A DNA stretch of 64,000 nt from Straminergon stramineum. Lineage: Eukaryota; Streptophyta; Bryopsida; Hypnales; Calliergonaceae. The notes below the pieces were generated by a model. The model was not told the DNA's origin and did no database searches. It saw only the letters and a program-made list of their open reading frames with translations. The stretch is taken from NCBI GenBank assembly GCA_963920665.1, contig OY987263.1:22215968-22279967 (forward strand), given 5' to 3'. This document shows, in pieces, positions 1 to 11,357 of this stretch (its first letter is position 1; the number at the start of each line of letters is the position of its first letter). The position numbers were made by a program, and so were the translations under genes.

Positions 1-3000
1 CAACATGTGGACTTGAATTTGGCACTCAACATTAAATCTAATGTGGATGTTATAACCAACAAAGCTCTTGAACAATACACAAGGCAATATTAAAAGTGCC
101 TTTTCTTTTAGTTCAATGCCTACCATTTTAGCATGTAGAAGTGTGTTGACTTCATTATTCACTATTTTTTCTCAGAATACCTTGAAAATCCCATTTAACA
201 ATGTTGTTTATAACATGAATATATATTAGTGTTTGTCGTGTTGTCAAATTTTTGGCCTATGGATTTTAATTCCCATTCATACAACAAACACAAATGAATT
301 ATCGAAATTCAAATATGATAAAAAAAAAACTTTGTTGAAAATCATGCATAGGATGAAGATTCATAGGAATCTCACAAACCAATATATCATGTTTAAAAAT
401 TCAAATGAAAATAAGTTTTGTACCCAAAGTCAATATAATATATTTTGGTTTAAATATAGGCTATTTGTCATGATCAATTAGAGTCTATGTTCAATCTAAC
501 TACTCTCTAGTGTACCATATCACTTTAAATATCAAAGATGTTTGGTCAATCTATAGCAAATACCTCTTGTTCTATACATTGATATGTCAACAAGTACATT
601 TAAAGTTCTAAATTGTGTTCTATTCCTCAATTCACTCTTCATTCTATTATGCTTTGAAAAGCTATATTTACATATGATTCATCTTGGGAAAATCACCAAC
701 CAAGTATTAATCAATATAGGTAAAGCAAAATTCATCTTATCCGAAACCAGTCTAAAACAAAATAGTAGTCCAATCATCCACTATAGACTTTTGCTTACAT
801 TTTCTACATGATTCCTTCACAAATTCAAGAAATTCACTTCTTACCATGTCAAATTGTTCTTCACTACAACATAACTTGAAAAGCTATCTATTAAGAGAGT
901 AATTTGTGAGTTATCAACTATATATCATCATATGGTTTTAGACTAAATATCATCTTATGAATTGTGACAATCATTGTTTTGAACTTAATAGTCTTACAAC
1001 ATTGAAAATAATGTAGTAAGGCAAAATAGCCCCCATCATTGTATACAACCTTATAGATGTTCTGAGTAGATGTCTCCCAAATGGATGTGGTTGGAGTTAA
1101 AAAAGATCCCGTGTTATTTTGAATAAATATTTGATGGTTGTGAGGGTTACTTTGAAGGGATGATTTAACTTGATTTGACATTATATTTAAGTTTAACAAG
1201 GTCTTTTTAGAGACCACTCCAAGATATGGGAGCATTGTGTAGCTTTATTTGATGACAAGGCATCCATTCAAGTTGACTCCACTTCAAATTTGACTACAAC
1301 TCTTTTAAAATTATTGGATTCTAGAATCAATCAATTGTCTAACAACATCACACCCATTTTGTGGTGGTTCATGGTGCATTTGTGCTCATTTTTTGTCCCT
1401 CTATATGTCCAAAATAGGAAGCTACTACAAACCAACATCATGAAGTCACAAGTTATTCACAAATTCTCCAAAAATTGTGTGGCAAAAGTCCATGTTTAAG
1501 ATTTTAAATTGCTTGTACTAAGTAGAAAAAACATGTTCACAATGATCGTAAAATTATCCTCGACGATTGATTTACAATCATTGAAGATACACATATACAA
1601 TAAAACTACAAAAAATATTCAGTTTATAAAGTATTCTAAAAATGCATCCTAGTTGATATAAATTTCAATCTTTTTTTACAACATTTTTCTTCAATCAATC
1701 ATAACCTCTACCATTTGTAGATGGAACAAATACAAATTGACTAAAAGGAATGAATTTTAGATCATTATGTGAATAATAGATGAATCCATTCAAATGACAT
1801 AAAAATAATCAAATATACAATAATTATAAATAATTTGTAGACTTTTTATAGAAGTCAAAACTTATCCATAGTGCAAGTGACATTTGATTGAAGATGATAG
1901 ATATTTAAATACTTAATGTTCATTTATACAATCATGAAACCACTCTAATATGCTATCTTCATTTGAATATGTGGGCATGAAATACATATAAATGCATTTA
2001 AAGTCTCTAACTTTATACATCTTTCAATGCAAGTTACTCTTTATTAGGTTTTATTAATAAAAATTTTTATATATATATATAATTTAAAAGTAGATTGATA
2101 GAATTTCTAGTAGCTTTCTTCAAGGTTTACAAAAACATCCAAACATTAAATTAGGTTGTTTATTTTGTTTTGTTTGTTTAAGTGAGATCTTTACGGAACT
2201 AAGCATCCCTTGGTTGCAATTTTTGTTATGTCAAAAAGCCCCCTATGAGGTGGGGTGCACTAACTTTATTTTGTAGCATTCCAATTCATGGCAAAAAAAA
2301 TATTGAAGTTTGAAGTTTTTATAATTTATTATATTGTAGCAACAACATTGGGCACACTAGTAATTTATTAATTGATCACTTAAAAAATTGTCCATTAAAT
2401 TTAAAAGGTATTTTTTAGAGTAGTGATCATTTCTAAACATTTTTTCATTTTCTCACTCTCTCCAAAAAAATTGTTCACTTTTTTTTCATTATTTTATTAT
2501 TTTTCTCTCCCTTCTTTTATGAAGTTGTTTTGAAAGTTTGCTTTTGAACTTGAAAAGCTATTTTCTTCAATTGAAATACACTTTTATCTTTTGAACTTTA
2601 GAATATTTTCAAAAAAATAGTTTTGAATGTCTGCACCTTGTAAATGTTAGAGAACTAACAAACTAAGGAATCTACAAACATTTAAATGGATGAAAAAACA
2701 TAGACTTAGAGTGCTTCAGACATCTATTGTTTAAAATTGAGCACCGGGTCTTTTAGGGTTTTGTCGTGAGACTTGATGGATGAACTAATTCATGATGGGA
2801 TGTACACTAATTATACTTGACTATGTAATTGCTTCGAGATAGATATCTTTGGATGAAGGATTTGTGCATTGGAATTAGATGACTCCGAGATCATGATATG
2901 TGTAGTAGAAAAAGCATTGGAGTTAGTCAACTTTCTAATGAAGACAAGGTGTTGGAACTTGGAGTTAGACAATTCCAAATGGAGGATAAGAATTGAATAA

Positions 3001-4803
3001 GATGTGTACAAGAAGTTAGAATACTTCTAAGTATGACTAGGACTATTAATTTTAATTAGTGGATGATTCTAGATAGAGCTAGAAATAAAAAACTAAAACT
3101 ATCTTTAATTATGAATTGATTCCCTAGTCTTCTATCGAGTGTCCACAAAGTTAATGTGTGAGGAGATGATCTTTTAAATTTATTACTCTTCTTCATTTGG
3201 GTGGTTTAAACCTCATGTGAATGTCTTGTTTTTAAAAATTCAATTAGACAAATTTTGCATTAGTTTTTTGAGCAAATTGTGGTTTGAAGAATGAGTTGTA
3301 GTTGTGAGCCATGGAAGGCTTGTAATAGTTTTAAAGGATAACTTTAACAACCCAAAAACATTTATTGAAGATGACGAGTTTTTTTACCCTTTAGCTCCCT
3401 CTACACAATCATGACTATTTGAATCAATTTTCTTTTTCATTTGATTACTTGCAATTTGCAAATGAGACGTGCATTGTGAATCTAAAGTTATGAACTTCAA
3501 TTTTGAGTGAAAATAACTCTTCATTAACTTAAAAAATAAACCCCCTTATCATACAAAGTTATATGTTTTAGTAGAGATAATCATTGTCACCTTTCTTTAA
3601 AAACTTATAACAAGATAATTTATTAAATAGTCATTCAAAAAATTTACCAAGATATTTAGAAGAGGTTACCTTCCTCTAATTCAAAATCTTGACCGTTTCT
3701 AAATAAATTTTCACTTTTTTATATTTACCAAGATATGTTATGGATGACTCATTTTTCAAACAATTTTTTTTGACTAGTGACTTTTTCCCCAAACAATTGG
3801 GTAACGTATAGATTTTTCCAAAACAATTTCTTCCTAATGGACAAATTCTATGTGTTAAATCACCATGTTCAATCACCCTTCATTTATATGATGATAGCAT
3901 CCATTCAATTGGATATGACCTTGGATTACAGATGGATCTACACTAAAAATTGTATTTAGTGCCACCTACACCAATTGATTTAAAAATATTGTAAATGTTC
4001 ATTCTTGATGAATATTTTTACAAACTATGTTTATAGAGATCTTTTTCTTTGAATAGTATTGATATCTATATTTGTGGTAAAAATATTCATCTATTAAAAA
4101 AATTGTAGCCTCAAATAAGCAGTTAATATAGATGACACTAAATATAGTTTTTAGTGTAGTATAAATTGGGTCATTTTAGGTACATTTACACAAGCATTTG
4201 GTTATCCTTTATAAGCTTCTTTGTAACTTCTTTCATGTACTAATGAAGTAGGAGGTCCTTAAAGCACCTATTTAAGAACGAGAAATTAATTTGGAGAGGT
4301 TAGAATCTTTAAACATTTTTGATAAAATTTCCTTGAAAGACAAATGAAATTGGCATCTCACCCAAATCATTTTATTTTTTTGGAGCTTTGCATAATTAGT
4401 TATAAATTTTTGAAGTTGAAACACAATGGTCACTAAAAGTTTCTACCTCCCAAAATATATACACTTGTAGTCTCATTTTTTTCAATTTCTTTTATTTATT
4501 TGGCTTTGTAGGTGTAAATAGAGTAAACAAATAGTCTATTTCCCTTTGTAGCATGATAAACAGTGGATATCTTGTAGAAAAATCCAAAAGACATGAAATA
4601 GATTTGAACGGGGCTAATAGGATAGGATTCAAAGTAGGTCAAATAGATGGGCACGCATTTTTAGTGAATAGTCTCATACCTTTGGCCAATTTTCTTTTGG
4701 GAATTATAAGTTCAAATGATGAATTGCTTTTTTTTCTCTCTAATTGAAGAGTACTAAGTGTTTTAGCATGTCAAATTATCAAGTGTTGTATTACTTGACA
4801 AAA

Positions 4804-4806
<3 letters not shown>
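1..4806. other. AT-rich spacer, no gene recognised
   Basis: This is very AT-rich DNA with poly-A and poly-T runs. All open frames are short (about 105 codons or fewer), many lack an ATG, and none shows a recognisable domain or a plausible splice pattern. I see no tRNA-like cloverleaf, rRNA or transposase remnant. A short TA run lies near 2,070-2,095. The 64-codon frame at 4,553-4,747 is the most protein-like stretch, but it matches nothing I know. Confidence 0.6.

Positions 4807-4858
<52 letters not shown>
4807..4858. repeat. (AT)26 microsatellite
   Basis: This is an uninterrupted dinucleotide AT tract of 52 bp in non-coding spacer. A tract of the same length occurs at 47,747-47,798. Its length is likely to vary between individuals or assemblies. 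Confidence 0.95.
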
Positions 4859-4861
<3 letters not shown>

Positions 4862-7609
4862 AAATTTCTTTCATTGTTTGTGTGTGAGCAATCGACTGAA
4901 TTGTGTTTATGCATTTGAATATTGTGAAGCTCACAAGTCGTGAGTAATTGTAGTGTCAATTTGTGTGTCTAGTTGTTGAAGTTAAGTAGGGTGAGATAAA
5001 TCAATTAGCTTCTGTGAATTTAATTGCTATGTATTTTGAGTACAATGAATGTTGAATTTAAATGTCGAAATTTGGTACTAGGTGTGTGACTTGTATTATA
5101 TAATGATGTGTACATTCTATTTGGCTGGAAAAGCTTGAGTAATTAGAATCATTAAATTACAAATCAATTTGAGAGAGAGTGTTGGCGCTTCACTTTTGTG
5201 AATATCTACTCCTTTAAGAGTTGAGAATAGTGTTTGTCAAATCAACTATGTTAAATTGTAAGAATTGTATGCAAAGTTTTTAAGTTGGTTGAGTTGTAAA
5301 ATTGCCAAATGTAGAAACTTGAGGGTGATTTGTATTGTATGTATAGCAAGAGTGAATTTGTTGAAACGTGTTAATGGTCAATTTAGTTGTGTTATTTTGT
5401 GAATATGAAGTAAGAGTTTGTCAAGTCATATGTGAGATCAAATTTTTGAGTTTGAATCTAAAATTGTTGAGAGTTTGAATTGGTGTCTAATTCGCAATAT
5501 ATATAAGTATGTGTAATAGTCAATGATAAACTTGGCAAGTTGATTGTATGACTTAGCATAAGAGCTATGTGTTAGAAATTGTCAAATAATCTAAATAAAT
5601 ATAATTGCGAAATGATGTCTATGTAATTCTCAACTTGTGTGTACTTGTATTAATTGACAATGTTGTGTTGTATGAGTTATGAGATAAATTGTTGGGTGAT
5701 TTTTATAACAAATTGCCGAGAGTCGAAGTATACAAGTTTGTCATTATTTGTGAGCAATGTGATGTTATAGTCCATTCAATTGTGAGGCAAATTATGGTTA
5801 GTATTTGGAGTCTTATACAATAGAATTATTGGTTGATGCGTGTGTATGTCTAATTGATGCTTGTGTATGTCAAGTTGTTGGATTGATTAAATTGTCGTGT
5901 GCTGGAGTGTGAACAATTAGCAACATAAATATGTGGATTGTAATCCTATGATGATCTCTTTGTATATGTTTGGATAGAATCAATGCATGTGTAAAGTCCA
6001 TTAAGTGATATGAAAATAAGGAGTAGTCCATTGGTCAAGTGTAAATGGTGGTAGGATTGTTGTAGATAGCAAGTCATTTTACATTAGATTAACTGACAAG
6101 GGTCTAGTAGCAACTAGTTAATTGTATTAGACAAGTCAACATGATTAAGTATTGCTCAACTATACCTGTACTTACCAAATTGTTCATTGTGTCAAATTTC
6201 TATCTAAAATATCCAAGATCCCACTCTAGATTGGTCTTATCTTACTATTAACTGGTCTATTTATAAGTTCACAACCTTTGTCAATTCAATGGTGTAGCCT
6301 AGGGTTTTGGCTAATGGACAAAGTCATAACCAATAGATAATGAATGCACGGTTATAGGTGATGGTTTAGTAGTAGGGTAGTTGTAAATCTAAGTTTGGAC
6401 GAATTGATCCAATTGGAGCTCAAATAAAGCCCAAGACAAATCAACTTGGAAAAGTTAAGGCTAAGGGGCAGACGTGAAGAATAAATCAAATAAAACAAGA
6501 TTGAATTCCAAACTTTTCATGCTATGCATACTGGACAAACAAATAGAAAATATGGATTTGATATTTGCATCCTAAATTAGCAATTAGGCTAATAACATAG
6601 TACTACTTAGAAGAGAGAAAATAAAGAAAAATTGAATTAATCAACAATTTTCCTAAAAATTTCTTGTATTTTAAAAATATATATCTTGGTGCATTTGATT
6701 ACATTGATAGTGCATGCATTGTCCAAGAGAAATTGATACAAACTTGAATATTTGACTCGAGGATTTTACCTAAGCCAAAGCGTAATATATAAGACTGGGA
6801 CTACATACATGGAGTCTATTATAAATAGCATTGGGGTTGAACTAAGCCCATTTGACTAAGAGTGTGGATTTTTTTTGTTGAATTCCCAAATTAAATTGTA
6901 AAACAAAGTAGATAAGTATCCAAAATACAAAACAAGTGACTTTAGTCACATAACAACAAACTCATTGACCTTTCCTTGAGGATTACCCCCCTACACTAGT
7001 TGCCTTGTGGTATTGTTGAGTAAACAAAATTTCCATTACAACACTATTTGTACATTTCATGTGCAAAAAGAAAGAAAAATCTAAGAATAGAATTAGGGAC
7101 AAAAAGATTCATCCTTTATTGAGATGTTTCTCCACAAAGTCAATACTTCATCAAATATTAAAACTATTTACACATTTTGAAAGCTATGAAAGAGAGACAA
7201 AAGATATTAAATTTTGAGGTGTATCAAAAAAAGAGAAATAATAGTATAAATAAATAAATAATAAAAAAGAATAATTACAATTAGTAGGCTCCAAAAGTTG
7301 TTTTAAATCCACTACCAATCTACTACCAATTTGATACTAATCCATTCTCAATCTACAAGATGCTTACTTAATTTGAGGCACTTTCAAGTTCTAAAGAGTA
7401 GTTTAGAGCCAAAACAATGTTATTGTTGGATGTTGATGAACATCACACATTCTTTGGGAATTATAAGTATAAAAGTGTACTTGGTTGGGGTTAAAATGTT
7501 AATAACATAATATTGTTAACCAACTTGAAGCATCCCCCCTCTTAGAGATTGGGATAATCCCTCTTTGGATCCATTGGAATGAAATTTAGTTTAATCTGTA
7601 AAGGAAGGA
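4859..7609. other. AT-rich spacer, no gene recognised
   Basis: There is no long open frame and no recognisable coding or RNA feature. From about 4,860 to 6,300 the strand is strikingly rich in G and T with few C, reading like decayed sequence. I could not attach it to any element family. Confidence 0.5.
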
Positions 7610-7800
7610 TTGGTGACATTGGAAATCATCCCTTTTAGAATTGTGTGACATCATCTAATCTAAAAATAACAAAAAGACTCGTTAGAGGTCAAACTATTGT
7701 GTAAGATCTCTACTTTTTGCACAAAATTCCAAGGATGAACAATTACTCTTGTGCCCTACATAGGAAGATTCTTTATCATCTGTCTGACAAAAAACATCTT
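7610..7800. mobile_element. Partial copy (one arm) of a large inverted-repeat MITE, family A
   Basis: This stretch aligns with the right-hand arm of the inverted-repeat elements at 18,540-18,967 and 33,900-34,338. Shared blocks include a GGTGAC-type centre, a 'gacatcatct' block, a run near 'aaaaatact/aaaagact', 'ttccaaggatgaac' and a 'cctacatagga' block. No matching left arm is visible upstream, so this is a solo arm or truncated copy. It carries no coding capacity. Confidence 0.6.
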
Positions 7801-8924
7801 TAGTATTGTTTGGAGGTTAATCTGCAAAGAGTCATTGATTAGCTAATTAGGAAGTTGCAAAGTATTATTTGTCTTCCTACTTCTTCAACTTTCAAAATGT
7901 ATAGGTAGTTTAAAATTTGGTGGATAATTCACTCCATGAGAAAGATTGAAGTGAGGAATGAACTTTTTGTCTTCAAGAGGTGGACTTCATGGTGGGGGAA
8001 TTGAGCTAATTTCTATTAGAAAGCGATGAATTTTTTGATATGGATTACTAGGCAAAATATTCTTGCTTTATACTGGATGAAATTGCTAATTTGCTACCAC
8101 ATCTTGGGACATTATTGCTTGATTTGGATGCATGTATGAAATATATGGATGAAAAAATAGTTCATCCATATATTTCAAGTTTCATCCATTTCCATAGATG
8201 TAAATAGCTCCATCCTTCCAATGATTAAGGTAAAACAAGCCATTATGGACCAAATAGGGGGTTTGCTCTCTTGTCATTTTTGGAATTTTCTACTTTTTTT
8301 CCAAAGAAGTCAAGTGATAGGAATGGTGAGAATTTTTGAAACTAAATTTTTTCAACAAAGTGTGAATTTGTTATGAATTTTTGAAGTGTTTAGCCTAGCA
8401 TGGCCTAAAAGAGTATGTAGACTACTCCAAAACCAACCAAAACTAATCCATAATGCTCATCTTACTCACCTATTGTAGTCACAATATCTTCTAACATAGA
8501 ATACCTAAAAAAGGCACTTCCTAAAATGAACTAAGACTAAACAACTGAAAGTTCCTATTGTGGTCATTATTCATTCCATTCTAGTTAGCTAAGAGCATCT
8601 CTTGTACACTAATAGAAAAGCCCTACCAATTGATTTTCAAGATGGCCGGAGGAGCCAAGTGAAATTCAATCTCCAACAACACTATAGTTGGAGATGTAGA
8701 GGCATGGGGCCTCTAGAATTGGCCTTGACCCTAGTAGAATTTCAGTTTATAGAGGGGACCTGCGCAGCCCCTTAGTGTCATTGGATTTTGTGTTTTGACA
8801 AGTCAATTGCCATTGTGGTGATGACAACAACAATTCGGGAGCTGTAGTCATATTTGTGGGTTGGTGTGAACCACCCTTCTGAATCATCTTCTCGAAGTCT
8901 TTGAGTTTTTTCCCCAAAGGATGC

Positions 8925-9080
8925 ATGTTACAAAAACAGACCCTCTATTTTGTGCTTGATTAATCTATTTTCTACACCATTCCATCCTAATTTGGGGCCA
9001 TTGATTACCTATATGAATTCCAAAATTTCTAGATTTTATAATGCGTGGCAAATAAGTAGCTCATGTGTTTTCCCTAGGAA
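8925..9080. repeat. Dispersed repeat, second copy at 34,417-34,570
   Basis: The block from 'ctattttgtgctt' through 'aatttggggcc' to 'agattttat' recurs with moderate divergence at 34,417-34,570. There it forms the inside of a terminal-inverted-repeat element. Here the flanking terminal repeats are not evident. No coding potential is seen. Confidence 0.6.
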
Positions 9081-9209
9081 TACAACCAAGGATGAGTATT
9101 TCTTTGTGAATGAAGATGTAAGTGTTGTGAATTAGACAATTTTGTGAATTAAGAGGTAAATGATGTAGAAGACTTAGTACATTTTGACTAATGTCCCAAT
9201 GCCCTATGA

Positions 9210-9560
9210 GCTCATGAGTCATATTAGTCTCAATATTTGAAATCTTATATAATCCTTAAATGAAGGAGGGTTAAACTTTTTTAGAAACTCTCTCTCTCCC
9301 TCTATTCTATACAATATGAGACACTTGGATACAAATTTGTAGGAGCATTGGGAACTTTTAGGAATTTTTGCAATTTTCTAATTGTTTTAACTCCTAATCC
9401 AAAATTAATAAAATTGGAATTGTTGTACCCAATTTCATCTATTAATATGCTTGTTTAGGATTTAATGCAACTATTGAGGAGTTCTTGGATAATTTTTTAA
9501 TACAAAAGGGAAGTATTCTAGGAAATTTGCTCAATTGTGACTAATGTAACTAATCATTAG
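9210..9560. mobile_element. MITE-like unit 1 of family B (diverged)
   Basis: This is the first of three related units of roughly 330-350 bp. Each begins with a form of 'cattagtcacattagtcac', passes a shared interior (an 'attgttttaactc' block, then 'tgcttgtttaggattta', then 'acaaaagggaagta'), and ends with the reverse complement, 'gtgactaatgtgactaat'. The left end of this unit is poorly preserved. There is no coding content. Confidence 0.55.
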
Positions 9561-9825
9561 AGGAGATTTGAAGCCCGTGGAGGGCTACAAGCTCTCGGAT
9601 TGCAAGGAATGGGGGAAATGCACTACAACAATTTTATAGTAGTAGATTGATGTGGATGAAATTTGGCCACGTCGTTAAATTAAAAAAATGGAAGTTTCTT
9701 TTCTTAAACTTTTTTTTCAATAACAATTTTTTTTTTTAATTTGAAATTTTCTTACAATGGCCAACCATTCCCTCATTGCATCAGGAACAAGCCTAAAATG
9801 GCCCTCCGTGGCTTCAAATCTCCTA
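9545..9825. mobile_element. Fold-back insert between family B units 1 and 2
   Basis: The sequence 'aggagatttgaagcc' with its neighbours at 9,556-9,590 is repeated in inverted orientation at 9,800-9,825 ('ggcttcaaatctcct'). The arms are about 30 bp with a few mismatches and surround about 210 bp of AT-rich DNA. The arms abut the terminal repeats of units 1 and 2, so the larger structure is nested inverted repeats. Confidence 0.55.
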
Positions 9826-9837
9826 TAATGATCCCTT

Positions 9838-10183
9838 TGGGACATTAGTCACATTAGTCACAACTAAGCAAATTTGCCACAACTTTTGTATGGGTGAGTG
9901 AAATTCTTGGAAAATTTGTATGCATGTTCTACATTATGTAAGACCTGTAATGATAAATTTATGAAAGAATTAGACACTTTTAGAAATTTTTGCAATTTTT
10001 TGATTGTTTTAACTCCCAATCTAAAAACTCATGGGAATTGGCATTGACATGTCCAATTTTATATATTATGATGCTTGTCTAAGATTTATTACAACTATAG
10101 GAGATTTTTTAGACAATTTTTGAATACAAAAGGGAAGTATTTTAGGAGATTTGTTGAATTGTGACTAATGTGACTAATGCCCC
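9838..10183. mobile_element. MITE-like unit 2 of family B with terminal inverted repeats
   Basis: The unit starts with the GACATTAGTCACATTAGTC motif and ends with its reverse complement just before position 10,184. It is about 346 bp with no open frame of note. The interior matches unit 1 (9,210-9,560) and unit 3 (10,187-10,520). Small size, long terminal inverted repeats and no coding capacity fit a miniature inverted-repeat transposable element. I could not define a target-site duplication because the units abut each other. Confidence 0.65.
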
Positions 10184-10216
10184 CAAGGGGCATTAGTCAC
10201 ATTAGTCACAATTCAA
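10154..10216. repeat. Perfect 30-bp palindrome with 3-bp loop at the junction of two family B units
   Basis: Positions 10,154-10,183 and 10,187-10,216 are exact reverse complements, separated by three bases. This is where the right end of unit 2 meets the left end of unit 3, so the hairpin is made of two adjoining terminal inverted repeats. It is not a bacterial-type terminator. Confidence 0.9.
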
Positions 10217-10520
10217 TAAATTTGCCACAACTTTTGCTTAGGCAAGTGAAATTTTCTGAAAATTTGTATATACGTTCTACACTATTCAAGGTACCTAATT
10301 GCAAATTCATGGAAGCATTGTACACTTTTAAAATTTTTTAGAATTTTTTGATTGTTTTAACTCCCAACCCCCAAATAAATAAAATTGGTGTTGAAATGTC
10401 TAATTTTATATGTTAGGATGCTTGTTTAGGATTTATTACAAATTTTGGGAATGTCTTAGGTGATTTTTTGAATCAAGAGATAGAATTGTGGAAGATTTCC
10501 TAAATTGTGGTCAATCCCCC
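10187..10520. mobile_element. MITE-like unit 3 of family B
   Basis: The unit begins with GGGGCATTAGTCACATTAG and follows the same interior order as unit 2. It ends in a degraded 'attgtggtcaatccccc' followed by a fresh 'cattagtcacatt' at about 10,527. That suggests the start of a further, incomplete unit just upstream of the quinone oxidoreductase promoter. Confidence 0.6.
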
Positions 10521-10834
10521 TTCCACACATTAGTCACATTGTATAGAATCTTCTACAACTCTCTATTGTAGGAGTGAAATTTTCTTCGAATTGGTACATT
10601 TTTTTATACTCTATAGTACTATGTGATCATGGGACATACTTAGATTTTTCAAAATTTAGATTAAAAATTAGGATTTGGGAGGAAATTGCCAGATGGCAGC
10701 TTGCGAAGGATGTGTCTCTCTATGGAAATTTTCTCATGACATGGTGCCTTTGAATCACCCACCAACTAATGCTAAAGAAGTCCTTTGCCAGTTTGCCAGC
10801 CCTCTTGCTCTAGGCCACAGGAGATTTTCTAGCC

Positions 10835-10842
10835 CCACGTGG
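10835..10842. promoter_or_regulatory. G-box/ABRE-type palindrome CCACGTGG
   Basis: A perfect CCACGTGG lies about 520 bp upstream of the quinone oxidoreductase start codon, in the first GC-richer stretch after the repeat spacer. The CACGTG core is a well-known binding site for plant bZIP and bHLH factors. A link to stress or abscisic-acid control of the downstream gene is inference from position only. Confidence 0.4.
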
Positions 10843-11074
10843 CCACCGGGTCCTTGATCCCGCCACTCTCCCCTTGGAAATCTCTGTGGTAGGCTCAAAC
10901 CAAGAGGGGTGCAGGTGATGCTCTAAGACATTGAATGTGGCCCAAATCTCAATCACTAAGAGAAAAAGAAAACCATAATGGGGTCATTCTTTGGAGTCCA
11001 TAATGGGTAAAAGGTCCGTTCGCTTTTGTCGCTGCCTAAAATAAGTGAAAAAAAAATCCCTTGTGGACTCTACA

Positions 11075-11102
11075 GTTCGAGACGGAGCGTTCGAGACGGA
11101 GC
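11075..11102. repeat. 14-bp tandem duplication in the 5' leader region
   Basis: The 14-mer GTTCGAGACGGAGC occurs twice in perfect tandem at 11,075-11,088 and 11,089-11,102, probably in or next to the 5' untranslated leader of the downstream gene. It is a simple recent duplication. Confidence 0.9.
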
Positions 11103-11357
11103 GCTTTATGTCTTGCCCTGGAAGTTGCCAGAGCTGCTGCAGGCATTGCTTGCACCGCAATCTCTTCGCTTACTCCCTACATTGTCTTCTGAAATTAGTG
11201 GGTTACTCAGAGAATCGATTTTCGAACTAACTCACCGGTATAAATCAGGTGCCGTTTGTTTGCTATTCATCAATAATTGTGACACGGAGGGATTCTTCGG
11301 TGTGTTGCTACATATTTCAGCTTTTGAGTTTGAGAATCGATCGCTCAGAGGACAGCC

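Noticed and set aside
4553..4747. 64-codon frame beginning with ATG, fairly protein-like
   Set aside because: There is no domain, no neighbouring exon with matching phase, and the surrounding DNA is unstructured spacer.
4807..4858. Two AT/TA tracts of identical length (52 bp), 43 kb apart
   Set aside because: Probably coincidence or a limit of the assembly at dinucleotide runs, not a paired functional structure.
10154..10216. Strong hairpin as a transcription terminator
   Set aside because: It is formed by two adjoining transposon ends in a eukaryotic spacer, with no gene ending there.
9210..10530. Regularly spaced repeats as a CRISPR array
   Set aside because: Units are hundreds of bp long with terminal inverted repeats in a eukaryotic genome; there are no short direct repeats with unique spacers and no cas genes.
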